Positions 1-7,978 of a DNA stretch of 64,000 nt are shown one piece after another. Source of the DNA: UBA12191 sp009937185 (lineage in GTDB: Bacteria > Planctomycetota > UBA8108 > UBA1146); contig CALJGL010000009.1 in assembly GCA_938075155.1 (NCBI GenBank), positions 62,001 through 126,000 on the forward strand. The letters run 5' to 3'. The translations under genes and the position numbers were made by a program. Below the pieces are notes generated by a model that saw only the letters and a list, made by a program, of their open reading frames with translations, was not told where the DNA came from and searched no databases. Each line of letters opens with the position of its first letter. Within the stretch, counting starts at the first letter, position 1.

Positions 1-56
1 AAAGAGCAGCACAGAAATGACCGTCCCCCCAAAAAAACAAGAACTGATAATAATCG

Positions 57-1670
57 ATGATTCCAAATCTACTTCTGATTCACGATGTCTCCCTGCGTTT
101 GGGTGAGACAGAAAGAGATCTTCCTCGTTCCCTCGCACGAAGATTGAAGATAGCAAAGCAACGTATTTCCGCTGTTGAAATACGGAAGAGATCTCTCGAC
201 TGCCGAAAGGGAAGAGAGCCGCGTTGGATTCATTCAGTGACCGCAGAGATTGATCTTCAAGTCGCAGACAAGTTGGTCCGACAAGGGAAAGCTCGTGTAT
301 GGGACCAACAGCGGTTAGAAATCGAGCAGTACTCTGGCGATGAGTCTCCTGTCGTTGTAGGAACTGGCCCAGCGGGTTTGTTTTGTGCATTACGTTTGGT
401 TCAGGCTGGCGCAAAGCCTCGGATTATTGAGAGAGGGCCAGAAGTCGTAGAGCGATCTCGACGGTGGCACCGATTCATCATGGGTGGAGAGTTCGAGTCC
501 GATTGCCATCTCCTCTATGGAGAGGGCGGCGCAGGAACCTATTCTGATGGAAAACTTTATACTCGTGTTCAAGACCCACGTGTCCCTGAAGTACTTCAAG
601 CGTTGGTCGATCATGGCGCACCGAAAGATATTCTTGTCGATGGAAGACCTCATGTGGGATCAAATCTTCTGCCCAGTATCGTTAAGCGAATGCGGAAAGC
701 ACTCATCGAAGCCGGTGCAGAGTTCTATTTCGATCATCGATTCGTAGATGTCATATCTGAAGAGAGTGGAGATTCGAAGCAAATCAAAGGTATCGTCGTT
801 GAATCAGAAAATAAGAAGATGGAATGGGAAACCCGTACTCTCTTCTTAGCAACAGGCCATAGTGCTCGCGATATTTACCGTTGCCTAGATCGTCACGATG
901 TTCCGATGACTCGAAAGCCATTTCAAATCGGAGTCAGAGTCGAGCACCCTCAAAGTGTGATTGACCAGATGCAGTATGGAGAATCAGCGGGGCACCCCCA
1001 TCTTCCACCGGCAGATTACAGTCTTGTCGCTAAAGGAACAGGTGGGGATGTTTATTCCTTCTGTATGTGTCCTGGAGGCGAAATCCTTCCCTCGACTGAG
1101 ATGGAAGGGTTTTTGTGCGTCAACGGAGCCTCCAAGTTTCAACGGAAGAGCCCATGGGCAAATAGTGGTTTCGTGGTAACTCTGGAGCCCAATAGTTTTG
1201 GAGAGGGTGACTCTCCTCTGGCAGGAATCGAGTTACAGGAACAGATTGAAAAAGCAGCCTTTACCTCGGCAGGCGGGGATTTTTCAGTCCCTGCACTAAG
1301 GCTCAGAGATTTTATCGAAGGCCAAGTTTCTCAAGATCTTCCGGACTGCAGTTATCCCAGAAATCTTGTCCCCGTCGATTTTTCAGAGTTTATGCCAGCA
1401 ATGATTTTGGATTCGCTGCGATCAGGTCTCTCCGATTTACTTCGCAGGTTACCCGCATTTGATCATGAAAAGGCTGTGGTGACTGCTCCTGAATCAAGAT
1501 CGTCGAGCCCTGTTCGCATTGACAGGGGTGAAGAAAATTTTGAAAGCACGGGGCTCTTAGGATTATTTCCATTGGGAGAAGGCGCTGGGTATGCAGGTGG
1601 AATTCTTTCTGCAGCTCTCGATGGAATGAAGGCCGCCGAGGCATGGGTGGCTCATCAAGGCGCGGAATAA
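57..1670 (+). CDS. FAD-dependent dehydrogenase (COG2509-like)
   Basis: 537-residue flavoprotein of the uncharacterised FAD-dependent dehydrogenase group; substrate unknown, probably cytoplasmic because no signal peptide is visible. An N-terminal ~90-residue region with the signature KRSLDCRK is followed by a dinucleotide-binding motif GTGPAG at residues 102-107 and the family motif GEGGAGTYSDGKL at about 155-167. The C-terminal segment PLGEGAGYAGGI closes the FAD site, as in the family. The length is full for the group. The ATG at 57 fits the usual N-terminus although no clear Shine-Dalgarno is seen, and only 56 bases lie upstream in the window, so operon membership on that side is unknown. 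The family assignment is strong; the physiological reaction is not known. Confidence 0.85.
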   Translation: MIPNLLLIHDVSLRLGETERDLPRSLARRLKIAKQRISAVEIRKRSLDCRKGREPRWIHSVTAEIDLQVADKLVRQGKARVWDQQRLEIEQYSGDESPVVVGTGPAGLFCALRLVQAGAKPRIIERGPEVVERSRRWHRFIMGGEFESDCHLLYGEGGAGTYSDGKLYTRVQDPRVPEVLQALVDHGAPKDILVDGRPHVGSNLLPSIVKRMRKALIEAGAEFYFDHRFVDVISEESGDSKQIKGIVVESENKKMEWETRTLFLATGHSARDIYRCLDRHDVPMTRKPFQIGVRVEHPQSVIDQMQYGESAGHPHLPPADYSLVAKGTGGDVYSFCMCPGGEILPSTEMEGFLCVNGASKFQRKSPWANSGFVVTLEPNSFGEGDSPLAGIELQEQIEKAAFTSAGGDFSVPALRLRDFIEGQVSQDLPDCSYPRNLVPVDFSEFMPAMILDSLRSGLSDLLRRLPAFDHEKAVVTAPESRSSSPVRIDRGEENFESTGLLGLFPLGEGAGYAGGILSAALDGMKAAEAWVAHQGAE

Positions 1671-1816
1671 AAAAGGGTTACATTTCTTTTGTGGAAAAGT
1701 CTGACATATCGATTTAGAACGCTTTCAAAAGTTGATAAATGTGGCTTGAGCTCGGAGTATAGTCAGCAGTCTTATCAGATCAGAGCTAAACACCACTGAG
1801 TCTTTGAGTCAGGTCC

Positions 1817-2539
1817 ATGGAGGTGCGAATGAGCCGGGAATACAGCCCCACTCCCTTTTCTTTTGAAAGAAAAACAGAAGAAGAAATGGATCAAATCTCT
1901 CTCAGATTGGAATCTGACTTTTCCGGTCGTCGATCAGTGAGGCACTTTTCATCAGATTCTTTTCCAAGAGAGTGGGTCGATAGGGCCATCGCGGCAGCCA
2001 GTACCGCACCGAGTGGGGCACATCGACAGCCGTGGCATTTTGTTATTGTAGATGAGCCCGACTTAAAGCGTCAAATTCGAGCCGCTGCTGAACAGGAAGA
2101 GCAAGTATCCTATGGCGGCCGCATGCCACAAGAGTGGCTTGATGCTCTACAGCCGATAGGCACGGACGCGAGTAAGCCTTTTCTAGAAGAAGCTCCTTTC
2201 CTCGTTGTGCTCTTCGCCGAAACTCATGGAGTGAATGATCAAGGTTCGAAACAGAAAAATTATTATGTATCGGAGTCGGTAGGTATTGCTGCTGGAATGT
2301 TTATTAGCGCGATTCATAAGTTAGGTCTCGCAACATTGACGCATACGCCTTCACCGATGAAATTTTTAAGGGATCTTTTGGGACGCCCGTCTCGGGAAAA
2401 ACCATTTCTCCTGTTCCCTATCGGATACCCTGCACTTGAATGCCAGGTTCCAGACCTCAAAAGGAAGTCCTTAGAAGAGGTTCGAAGTTATAATAGGGAT
2501 GGCAGAAATCACGAGAAGGATCCTGCAAATGGAGAATGA
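1817..2539 (+). CDS. Iodotyrosine deiodinase-like nitroreductase
   Basis: 240-residue FMN-dependent nitroreductase-fold protein. The stretch SGRRSVRHFSSD near residue 36, then TAPSGAHRQPWHF and the C-terminal PVGYP-like and VPDLKRK segments, match the iodotyrosine deiodinase subgroup closely. From my memory of the human enzyme, its substrate-clamping residues are Glu157, Tyr161 and Lys182; here E95, Y99 and K120 occur with the same spacing (4 and 21 residues). The protein may therefore reductively dehalogenate halotyrosines or related phenols, which is inference from family knowledge. Two in-frame ATGs (1817, 1829) are possible; the second follows a GGAGGTG about 5 bases upstream and may be the true start. 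The 3' end overlaps the next gene's open frame, and the downstream methyltransferase starts at 2529, so the two are probably cotranscribed. Confidence 0.85.
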   Translation: MEVRMSREYSPTPFSFERKTEEEMDQISLRLESDFSGRRSVRHFSSDSFPREWVDRAIAAASTAPSGAHRQPWHFVIVDEPDLKRQIRAAAEQEEQVSYGGRMPQEWLDALQPIGTDASKPFLEEAPFLVVLFAETHGVNDQGSKQKNYYVSESVGIAAGMFISAIHKLGLATLTHTPSPMKFLRDLLGRPSREKPFLLFPIGYPALECQVPDLKRKSLEEVRSYNRDGRNHEKDPANGE

Positions 2540-3371
2540 AGAAATACTAACGAGCTTGCAAAATCCTCGGATTAAATCAGTGGTGCGTCTTCGGGATCGT
2601 CGAGATCGAGATAGAGAAGGTCGATTCATCATTGAGGGATTTCGGGAAATCTCCAGAGCAGTAGAGTCAAAGTTAAACCTCGAAGAGATCTTTGTTTGCC
2701 CTGATTTCTATCTTGGGTCCAATGAAACGACTTTGTTGGATTTCGCTCAGTCGTCATTGGGAACAAAAGTACAAACAGTGAGCAAAGATGTCTTTCAAAA
2801 GATGTCCTACCGAGATCGTCCCGACGGCTTATTGGCCACTGCTCCTCGACCAGAATGGAACCTTGATCGGTTGTCGGCTCGGATTGAAAAAGTAAAAGAG
2901 TCTCATGAAACCCCTCTATTGATCGTTGCCCAATCGATTGAAAAGCCTGGAAATCTTGGAACGTTGCTGCGGACCGCAGATGCCGCAGCTATAGATGGGT
3001 TACTGGTGGTTGATCGGTGCACGGATTTGTTCAATCCCAATGTTGTTCGCGCCAGTGTTGGGACTTTGTTCACAGTACCGGTGGCAGAATGTTCTAGCGA
3101 TGAAGCGATTTCATGGCTTCGAAACCATCAGGTCAAAATGGTAGCGACTTCTCCCGATGCCGAGACTGATTATTGCGATATGGATCTTACGGTACCTTTA
3201 GCCATCATTATGGGAAGCGAACAATACGGCTTAGATGAGAGATGGCTGAGCGAGACTGATGATCAGGTCTCTATACCTATGGCAGGAAGTGCTGATTCAT
3301 TGAATGTGGCAATGGCGACAGCTGTGGTTCTGTTTGAGTCATTACGGCAACGTAAAAAGTCTCAAGGATAG
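2529..3371 (+). CDS. TrmH/SpoU-family RNA 2'-O-methyltransferase
   Basis: About 280 residues; SPOUT-class methyltransferase expected to methylate a ribose in rRNA or tRNA using S-adenosylmethionine. The N-terminal substrate-binding part starts with LTSLQNPRIKSVVRLRDRR and FIIEG, typical of TrmH/RlmB proteins. The catalytic knot motifs are visible: EKPGNLGTLLRTADAA (motif 1), a GSEQYGL segment (motif 2) and SIPMAG...SLNVAMA (motif 3). I chose the ATG at 2529 over the upstream ATG at 2499 because GAGAAGGA lies 8 bases before it and because it overlaps the preceding gene's stop by only 11 bases. The exact target nucleotide cannot be told from the sequence. The gene ends 6 bases from the convergent amidase. 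Confidence 0.88.
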   Translation: MENEEILTSLQNPRIKSVVRLRDRRDRDREGRFIIEGFREISRAVESKLNLEEIFVCPDFYLGSNETTLLDFAQSSLGTKVQTVSKDVFQKMSYRDRPDGLLATAPRPEWNLDRLSARIEKVKESHETPLLIVAQSIEKPGNLGTLLRTADAAAIDGLLVVDRCTDLFNPNVVRASVGTLFTVPVAECSSDEAISWLRNHQVKMVATSPDAETDYCDMDLTVPLAIIMGSEQYGLDERWLSETDDQVSIPMAGSADSLNVAMATAVVLFESLRQRKKSQG

Positions 3372-3377
3372 AGTGCT

Positions 3378-4355
3378 CTATTTGTGAGTATTGGATTTGA
3401 GAACAGTTTCCTTGAGTTTCTTTTCGATTCTATCCCAATTAAATGCAGGCCCTGGATCCACTTTGTGCGATCCGACATGCCAGTGGCCGACGATGCCGGC
3501 AACAGATTGCCCCTCTGATTCATCGCGTAATGAGGAAACCACCTCACCCTTTGAGTTTCTCGGGACGCGAGGTTGAATACTTGGTATCGATCGACACAAA
3601 GTGATCAGTAAATTCTCTAATGCGATGTATTGAGCCTCAGTGAAATCTCTCTGATGAAGGTATTCCTTATGAATCGTACCTTCGAAGAGTTGGGGGCGTG
3701 CTGGGTACGGGTTGGCATTTTCAGCGGAGGTCCCAGCGAGTGATTCGGGGTTGAGACGTATTCCTTTTGTATCTTGAATGTAATGTAGGTCCGCTTGGCT
3801 GGGATCTGCGAACGCCCCGAAGTGAGCGATCTCGATGCCGATGGATCGGTCATTGGCATTCCCGGCATGCCAAGCGCGTTCTTTGACGTCCAGTGTTTGG
3901 TAAATGGTGCCGTCGACATCGATAAGAAAGTGGCATGATAAACCTCGGATATTGTGGAGAACGTGGAAGCAGCGGCTGGATGAGCCGCATGCGTCATAAT
4001 GGAGAACTACAGTGTCGATGACTTCAGTGAGATCTTTGAGCGTCCAGCCGTTATTCTGAAGCCGAGCGGCTAATTCAGGAGAAGCATTTCGCCGAAGGCT
4101 GCCATATCGCATGACCCCATCTGGGTCATCGCGGGGTGGAATGACCTCAGGTTGATCCCAACGGTGGCCCCGGTAAGCGTCGAATCCATTTTTATCAGTC
4201 CAAAGGATAACTTTATTGGATGTTCCGATGCGTTCTCCGGCGATGAGGATTTCATGACCCGATCGATGAGAGGGCTGACCAGGGACAAGTTTGCAACTTG
4301 TTATATATAATAAAGATATGACAATAAGTACCACATTCAGGATAGGTTTGTTCAT
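3378..4355 (-). CDS. N-acetylmuramoyl-L-alanine amidase, lipoprotein
   Basis: 325-residue peptidoglycan amidase of the zinc-dependent Amidase_2 family, predicted to cut the bond between muramic acid and the stem peptide in the periplasm. The N-terminus is a lipoprotein signal with a hydrophobic stretch and lipobox ITSC, lipidated Cys at residue 21. The catalytic domain contains VVLHYD (H119), AWHAG, SIGIEI and GHWHVG...DPGPAFNW; H119, H291 and D300 are the likely zinc ligands. An unusually long spacer of about 90 residues separates the lipid anchor from the catalytic domain. It converges on the upstream RNA methyltransferase with a 6-base gap and is divergent from the gene at 4764. Confidence 0.88.
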   Translation of the reverse strand: MNKPILNVVLIVISLLYITSCKLVPGQPSHRSGHEILIAGERIGTSNKVILWTDKNGFDAYRGHRWDQPEVIPPRDDPDGVMRYGSLRRNASPELAARLQNNGWTLKDLTEVIDTVVLHYDACGSSSRCFHVLHNIRGLSCHFLIDVDGTIYQTLDVKERAWHAGNANDRSIGIEIAHFGAFADPSQADLHYIQDTKGIRLNPESLAGTSAENANPYPARPQLFEGTIHKEYLHQRDFTEAQYIALENLLITLCRSIPSIQPRVPRNSKGEVVSSLRDESEGQSVAGIVGHWHVGSHKVDPGPAFNWDRIEKKLKETVLKSNTHK

Positions 4356-4763
4356 AACTACCTTTTTTAGAAGACTCCTTGTAAAGTCAGATTGTACGTG
4401 TAAGTATAGGACTTAAGTGACTCACATTGCAGACACCAGAAGTTTTTTGGTATCGATCACAGTATTCAATCTTCTCAGATCTCTTATTCTGGTCTGAGGA
4501 AATAGAATTTTCGGAGTGCAGGCCGCTTTTTACGCTGATCTTTGATGAGCAATTTATACGGGCTGTAAACATTCGCAAGTTTGTGTTCACTGATTATTTA
4601 TGTGTATAGACATTATTTAGAATAGGTGGAGTCCTTTCAGGAAATTGGACTCAGGGTTGTAGAGGGCCTCTGGAATTCAACAACGATTTTTATGTGGGAG
4701 CACGTAAGGGATTATTGAAATTCCACACCAGATTCGAGCCATGAAGAAGTGGAGATCATGAGC
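4356..4763. other. Intergenic region, no gene seen
   Basis: About 400 bases between divergent genes (amidase on minus, winged-helix protein on plus). Only short open frames without family features or ribosome-binding sites were found. Promoters for both genes must lie here, but I could not pick a convincing -35/-10 pair. At 4741 a six-codon open frame (MKKWRS) ends in TGA overlapping the ATG at 4758, just before the chosen start of the next gene. Confidence 0.5.
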
Positions 4764-5219
4764 ATGGAAAAAGAAATGGACAGTTTGGGTAAACTTGATG
4801 TTGAGGCTCTCAAGCAACTTGTTGCTTTGAAGGAGAACAGCGGAAAGTTAAATCGCCTTGAAACTAAGCGACAACGGCTCCGCGATGAGCTGGATAAAGT
4901 CGAAGATCATATTAGAGAATTTCTGTCGCAGTACCCTGAGGTACAAGGGTACCTTTCAAGCGCGAGTGGCTCTATGCGTCGATTGACCCCATCGGGCCGT
5001 CGTCCGAGGGGCTGGATTCGCTCACAGGTGGAGGAAATAATAGGGGAAGCTGGAATGCCAATGACCCCTGCAGAGGTTCGCGATGAGATTGCTCGTCGCC
5101 ATCCTGAAGAAGCCACTAAGAATCTTTACCTCGCTGTGTTCCAGCATCTGAGAAGGCATGAAGAGTTTGACCAAGATGAAAAAGGTCGTTGGAAAATGAA
5201 ATCTGAGCAGCCTGCCTGA
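4764..5219 (+). CDS. Coiled-coil plus winged-helix-like protein, unknown function
   Basis: About 151 residues, not recognised as a named family. The first ~60 residues are rich in charged heptads (KLNRLETKRQRLRDELDKVE) and should form a coiled coil. After a basic linker (RRLTPSGRRPRGW), residues ~85-150 look like a small winged helix resembling HARE-type or related HTH folds: helix SQVEEIIGEAG, the phrase MTPAEVRDEIARRHP, and a terminal wing ending GRWKM. DNA or nucleoprotein binding is plausible but is inference only. Start options are GTG 4749, ATG 4758 and ATG 4764; GGAGA at 4751-4755 sits 8 bases from 4764, which I prefer. A strong terminator follows directly, so this is a monocistronic unit. 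Confidence 0.65.
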   Translation: MEKEMDSLGKLDVEALKQLVALKENSGKLNRLETKRQRLRDELDKVEDHIREFLSQYPEVQGYLSSASGSMRRLTPSGRRPRGWIRSQVEEIIGEAGMPMTPAEVRDEIARRHPEEATKNLYLAVFQHLRRHEEFDQDEKGRWKMKSEQPA

Positions 5220-5243
5220 TTTCACGCGATAAAATTCGGAAAA

Positions 5244-5281
5244 ATACTCGTGCCGTAGTAACGGCACGAGTATTTTTTTTG
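5244..5281 (+). terminator. Rho-independent terminator after winged-helix gene
   Basis: Perfect 12-bp stem ATACTCGTGCCG / CGGCACGAGTAT with loop TAGTAA, followed by a run of eight or more T. It lies 24 bases past the stop codon at 5219. Confidence 0.92.
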
Positions 5282-5387
5282 GTAAAAAAGAAGCCCTATG
5301 GGGGATTGGGATCCTCTTCCATGCTTTTCGCCTAATGATTCCGAATTTAGTGGCCGCGGTGATACACTTCTTTTGTTAATGGGATTA

Positions 5388-5420
5388 TTGATTCGAGCCT
5401 TGATTCGAGCCTTGAGTCGA
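5388..5420. repeat. Short 12-bp tandem repeat
   Basis: Two exact copies of TTGATTCGAGCC (5388-5399, 5400-5411) followed by a partial variant TTGAGTCGA. It lies in the leader region about 50 bases upstream of the rhodanese gene. No function is evident. Confidence 0.8.
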
Positions 5421-5471
5421 AGTCGAGATCCCGCTCGATAGAAATCCTTTGAATCAGGAGATCAAAACATT

Positions 5472-6176
5472 ATGAACTCAGATTTGAAAACCGATGAATC
5501 CGAATCTGCGGGTGATTCAAACTGTGTTAAATCCCTGCTCACGAGCACGCTCCTATTGCTGGTCATATCAGCAACAATAGGTCTAACGATCAATACCTTG
5601 AGGCCGGGGAATAAGATAGACCTGTCACGGGATTACTTCCCGAGTCGAGCTTCTTCCGTGGTACCAGGTCAGAGAGCCCAGCAAGAAAACGAAACCTCCA
5701 AGCCTGAAGAAGGGGACCTTTCGAGTCAGGGTAATGAAGTCTCTTCTGGTAATGGAACCAGTGACGAATCGATAGAAACAGTTCCGGATGACGGAATGCA
5801 GAGACTCAGTTTTGAAGATGTTCGAGATCATTTTGAGACTGGAGAAGCTGAATTCGAATCTTCTGGTGAATCCATCGTAGTGTTTGTGGATGCGCGCGTA
5901 AAAGATCAATACGAAGATGGGCACATTCCCGGTTCTGTCTGGCTCTACCATTATGAATCAGAATCATTAATAGATGACCTTAAGCCTCAACTGGAAATGG
6001 CATTTTTCGTCATCGTCTACTGCAATGGTGGAGACTGTGAAGATAGTTTGCACCTTGCGAGTGACTTAGGCTCCCTCTATGGGCTTCCTCCTGAAAACAT
6101 CTACGTATACGAGGGTGGGTTCAATGAATGGAAAGAAATGCAAATGCCAATAACTGTGGGAACGGAGGTCCGCTGA
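5472..6176 (+). CDS. Membrane-anchored rhodanese-domain protein
   Basis: 234 residues. One transmembrane segment at about residues 20-42 is followed by a low-complexity Ser/Glu/Asn-rich linker (about 60-108) and a C-terminal rhodanese domain. The domain shows VDARVKDQYEDGHIPGS and the active-site loop YCNGGDCEDS, with the persulfide-forming cysteine probably C184. Family knowledge points to sulfur transfer or persulfide handling on the outer face of the inner membrane. Its stop codon overlaps the start of the MauE/DoxX-like gene (TGATG), indicating translational coupling. A loosely matching GAATCAGGAG ribosome site is present upstream. The biological sulfur acceptor is unknown. Confidence 0.85.
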   Translation: MNSDLKTDESESAGDSNCVKSLLTSTLLLLVISATIGLTINTLRPGNKIDLSRDYFPSRASSVVPGQRAQQENETSKPEEGDLSSQGNEVSSGNGTSDESIETVPDDGMQRLSFEDVRDHFETGEAEFESSGESIVVFVDARVKDQYEDGHIPGSVWLYHYESESLIDDLKPQLEMAFFVIVYCNGGDCEDSLHLASDLGSLYGLPPENIYVYEGGFNEWKEMQMPITVGTEVR

Positions 6177-6670
6177 TGAGTTTTATTCGTCAAATAGATG
6201 CTACCGGCATCCCGCTTCTACTGTCACGATTTGTTCTCGGATTGATTTTTCTCAGTTATGGCATCAATAAGGTTGCAGACCCCATTGGGTTTCTTAAAAG
6301 CATCAATAACTATGGGATATTGCCAACGAGTCCTGTTTGGATTCTCAACGGTATCGCAGTTATTCTCCCAGTAGCGGAGATCTTGTGCGGATTGTTATTG
6401 CTTGCTGGTTTGGCATTGAGGCCGGCGGCATTAATTGTAACAGGAATGCTGTGCGTATTTACTCCTGCAGTTTACTTTCTGGGAGCAGGGTTGGTGGGGA
6501 CTCAGCCTGAATTCACTTCGCTCTGTGCCGTTATTGCCGATTGTGGATGCGGTGCTGGGCCTATTCCGATATGTGAAAAATTGATGACCAACACGGGATT
6601 GCTGCTGCTTTCTCTATGGGCATTCCTCAGTAAATCCAAGCGCTTCCGAGGTGGACTCGGAGGGGGCTGA
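6176..6670 (+). CDS. MauE/DoxX-family membrane protein
   Basis: About 164 residues with four predicted membrane helices (LLLSRFVLGLIFLSYG, WILNGIAVILPVAEILCGLL, PAALIVTGMLCVF and a C-terminal LLLLSLWAF). A cysteine-rich DCGCGAGP motif between helices 3 and 4 resembles the CGC motif of MauE-type redox-associated proteins. The family takes part in electron transfer or disulfide/sulfur metabolism, but the individual role is not known. I start at ATG 6176 because GGAGGT at 6164-6169 is ideally spaced and the start overlaps the rhodanese stop; the longer upstream frame lies entirely inside the rhodanese gene. Together with the rhodanese it forms a two-gene unit converging on the TlpA-like gene. 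Confidence 0.82.
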   Translation: MSFIRQIDATGIPLLLSRFVLGLIFLSYGINKVADPIGFLKSINNYGILPTSPVWILNGIAVILPVAEILCGLLLLAGLALRPAALIVTGMLCVFTPAVYFLGAGLVGTQPEFTSLCAVIADCGCGAGPIPICEKLMTNTGLLLLSLWAFLSKSKRFRGGLGGG

Positions 6671-6696
6671 GCGTAGTTCGGGCTTCAGGCAGTCCA

Positions 6697-7800
6697 CTAC
6701 TTATCGTTGATAAGTCGTTCCAATGTTGAATCGAGTAACCCTTCGCCACCTGAACCGACCCTTACCCATGCGATCTTTCCTGTTTTATCGATGAGAACAA
6801 CCATAGGTATTCCTCCAACTCGATAGTTATCAAATTCACGTTTTCCCGTGACCACAAAGGGGTAACTCACCCCAAACCGCCTTCGAAACTCCAAAACGTG
6901 TTGGAGAAAAGCATCTCGAGTCATTCCTTTTACGGTTTGTCCTCGAGTATTGCTGTCTTTGTCGGGAAGCCAGCCTTGGGCATAGGGCTTTGTCACCCCC
7001 AAAACTTTCAATCCTTTATCGGCATATTTCTTTTGGAGGCGATCAAGCCCTGGCATCAGCATTCGGCAGGGTCCACACCAAGTCGCCCAAAAATCGAGAA
7101 GAACAACTTCCCCTTTCATGGAACGGATGGATTGTTTCTTTCCGCCGAACCAAGTGGCTTCTCCAAGTTCAAATGCGGGTTTATCAAGCAGAGCCATGCG
7201 GACGGAAGAATTCCTACGAGATCGGGCATCCTCTCCGTATTTGTTCAAGTCGTCCGTGAGTCTACTCCATGACCTTTTTGCGGAGAGCGTCTCGCCTTTT
7301 GCTGCATATAGGTCTCCGAGTAGTAACCAGGCTTCCCTGATTTCGGGGCTCCCAGTCGCGAGAGATTTTGTCGCATTCTTAAGAAGCGAAATGGATTTAT
7401 CTATCTGTGAAAGTTCTGAATAAGATCTCGCCAGGGGGAGTAGAGCTTTTTGCGCAATCGCCTTTTCTGCAGCGTCAGAATCGGAATACTTTTCTACCAG
7501 TGGTGAAAGAAGCTCAATTCCCTGAGAGTGCCTTCCTTGTTGGCTGTGATCTGCGCCGATGATTCTTTGGCAATCGAGTCGCAAGAATAGGTCTTTATCT
7601 TCAGGGAAGATTTGTAAAAGGTTCTTCCCCGAGCAAGCTTTAATCAGCTCGCGGCTATTTCTATAGATGATACTGGGGTTTCCTTTTTCCTCAGCGGCTA
7701 TCAACGATTCATGAGCCGAGCGGATTTCACTGGCGATATCTGCGGATAGAAATTGAGGCGTAAAAAACAGAAACAAGCAGATAAGAATAGGTCTAAACAT
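6697..7800 (-). CDS. TlpA-like thioredoxin-fold protein with helical N-terminal region
   Basis: 367 residues, exported by a signal peptide (hydrophobic to about residue 19, cleavage near LSA). Residues ~25-200 are alpha-helical with TPR-like character. The C-terminal ~150 residues form a TlpA/AhpC-TSA thioredoxin domain: VVLLDFWATWCGPC with redox cysteines C242 and C245, then GLKVLGVT and a cis-proline region GIPMVVLID. Such proteins reduce or exchange disulfides outside the cytoplasm, for example for cytochrome c maturation. It converges with the rhodanese/MauE pair 26 bases away. The partner protein cannot be identified from sequence. The many-cysteine secreted proteins in this window would need disulfide handling, but a specific link is speculation. 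Confidence 0.87.
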   Translation of the reverse strand: MFRPILICLFLFFTPQFLSADIASEIRSAHESLIAAEEKGNPSIIYRNSRELIKACSGKNLLQIFPEDKDLFLRLDCQRIIGADHSQQGRHSQGIELLSPLVEKYSDSDAAEKAIAQKALLPLARSYSELSQIDKSISLLKNATKSLATGSPEIREAWLLLGDLYAAKGETLSAKRSWSRLTDDLNKYGEDARSRRNSSVRMALLDKPAFELGEATWFGGKKQSIRSMKGEVVLLDFWATWCGPCRMLMPGLDRLQKKYADKGLKVLGVTKPYAQGWLPDKDSNTRGQTVKGMTRDAFLQHVLEFRRRFGVSYPFVVTGKREFDNYRVGGIPMVVLIDKTGKIAWVRVGSGGEGLLDSTLERLINDK

Positions 7801-7978
7801 GAATCCTCCGTTATTCAGGGTCCCTCAACTCAGAACTCTATTATAAAATTTTATGCAACGCTCTGTCGATATCGGAATTTCGAATTGATAGAAAAATTTA
7901 TATTCATAAGGTGGAGTGAGTCATCTTTTTGACATGGAGATTCCAAGACATCGATCTCAAAAAAGAGGAATTGTGCCG

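Noticed and set aside
4427..4609. 60-codon frame in the amidase upstream region
   Set aside because: No ribosome site, no features, and an equally long frame on the opposite strand.
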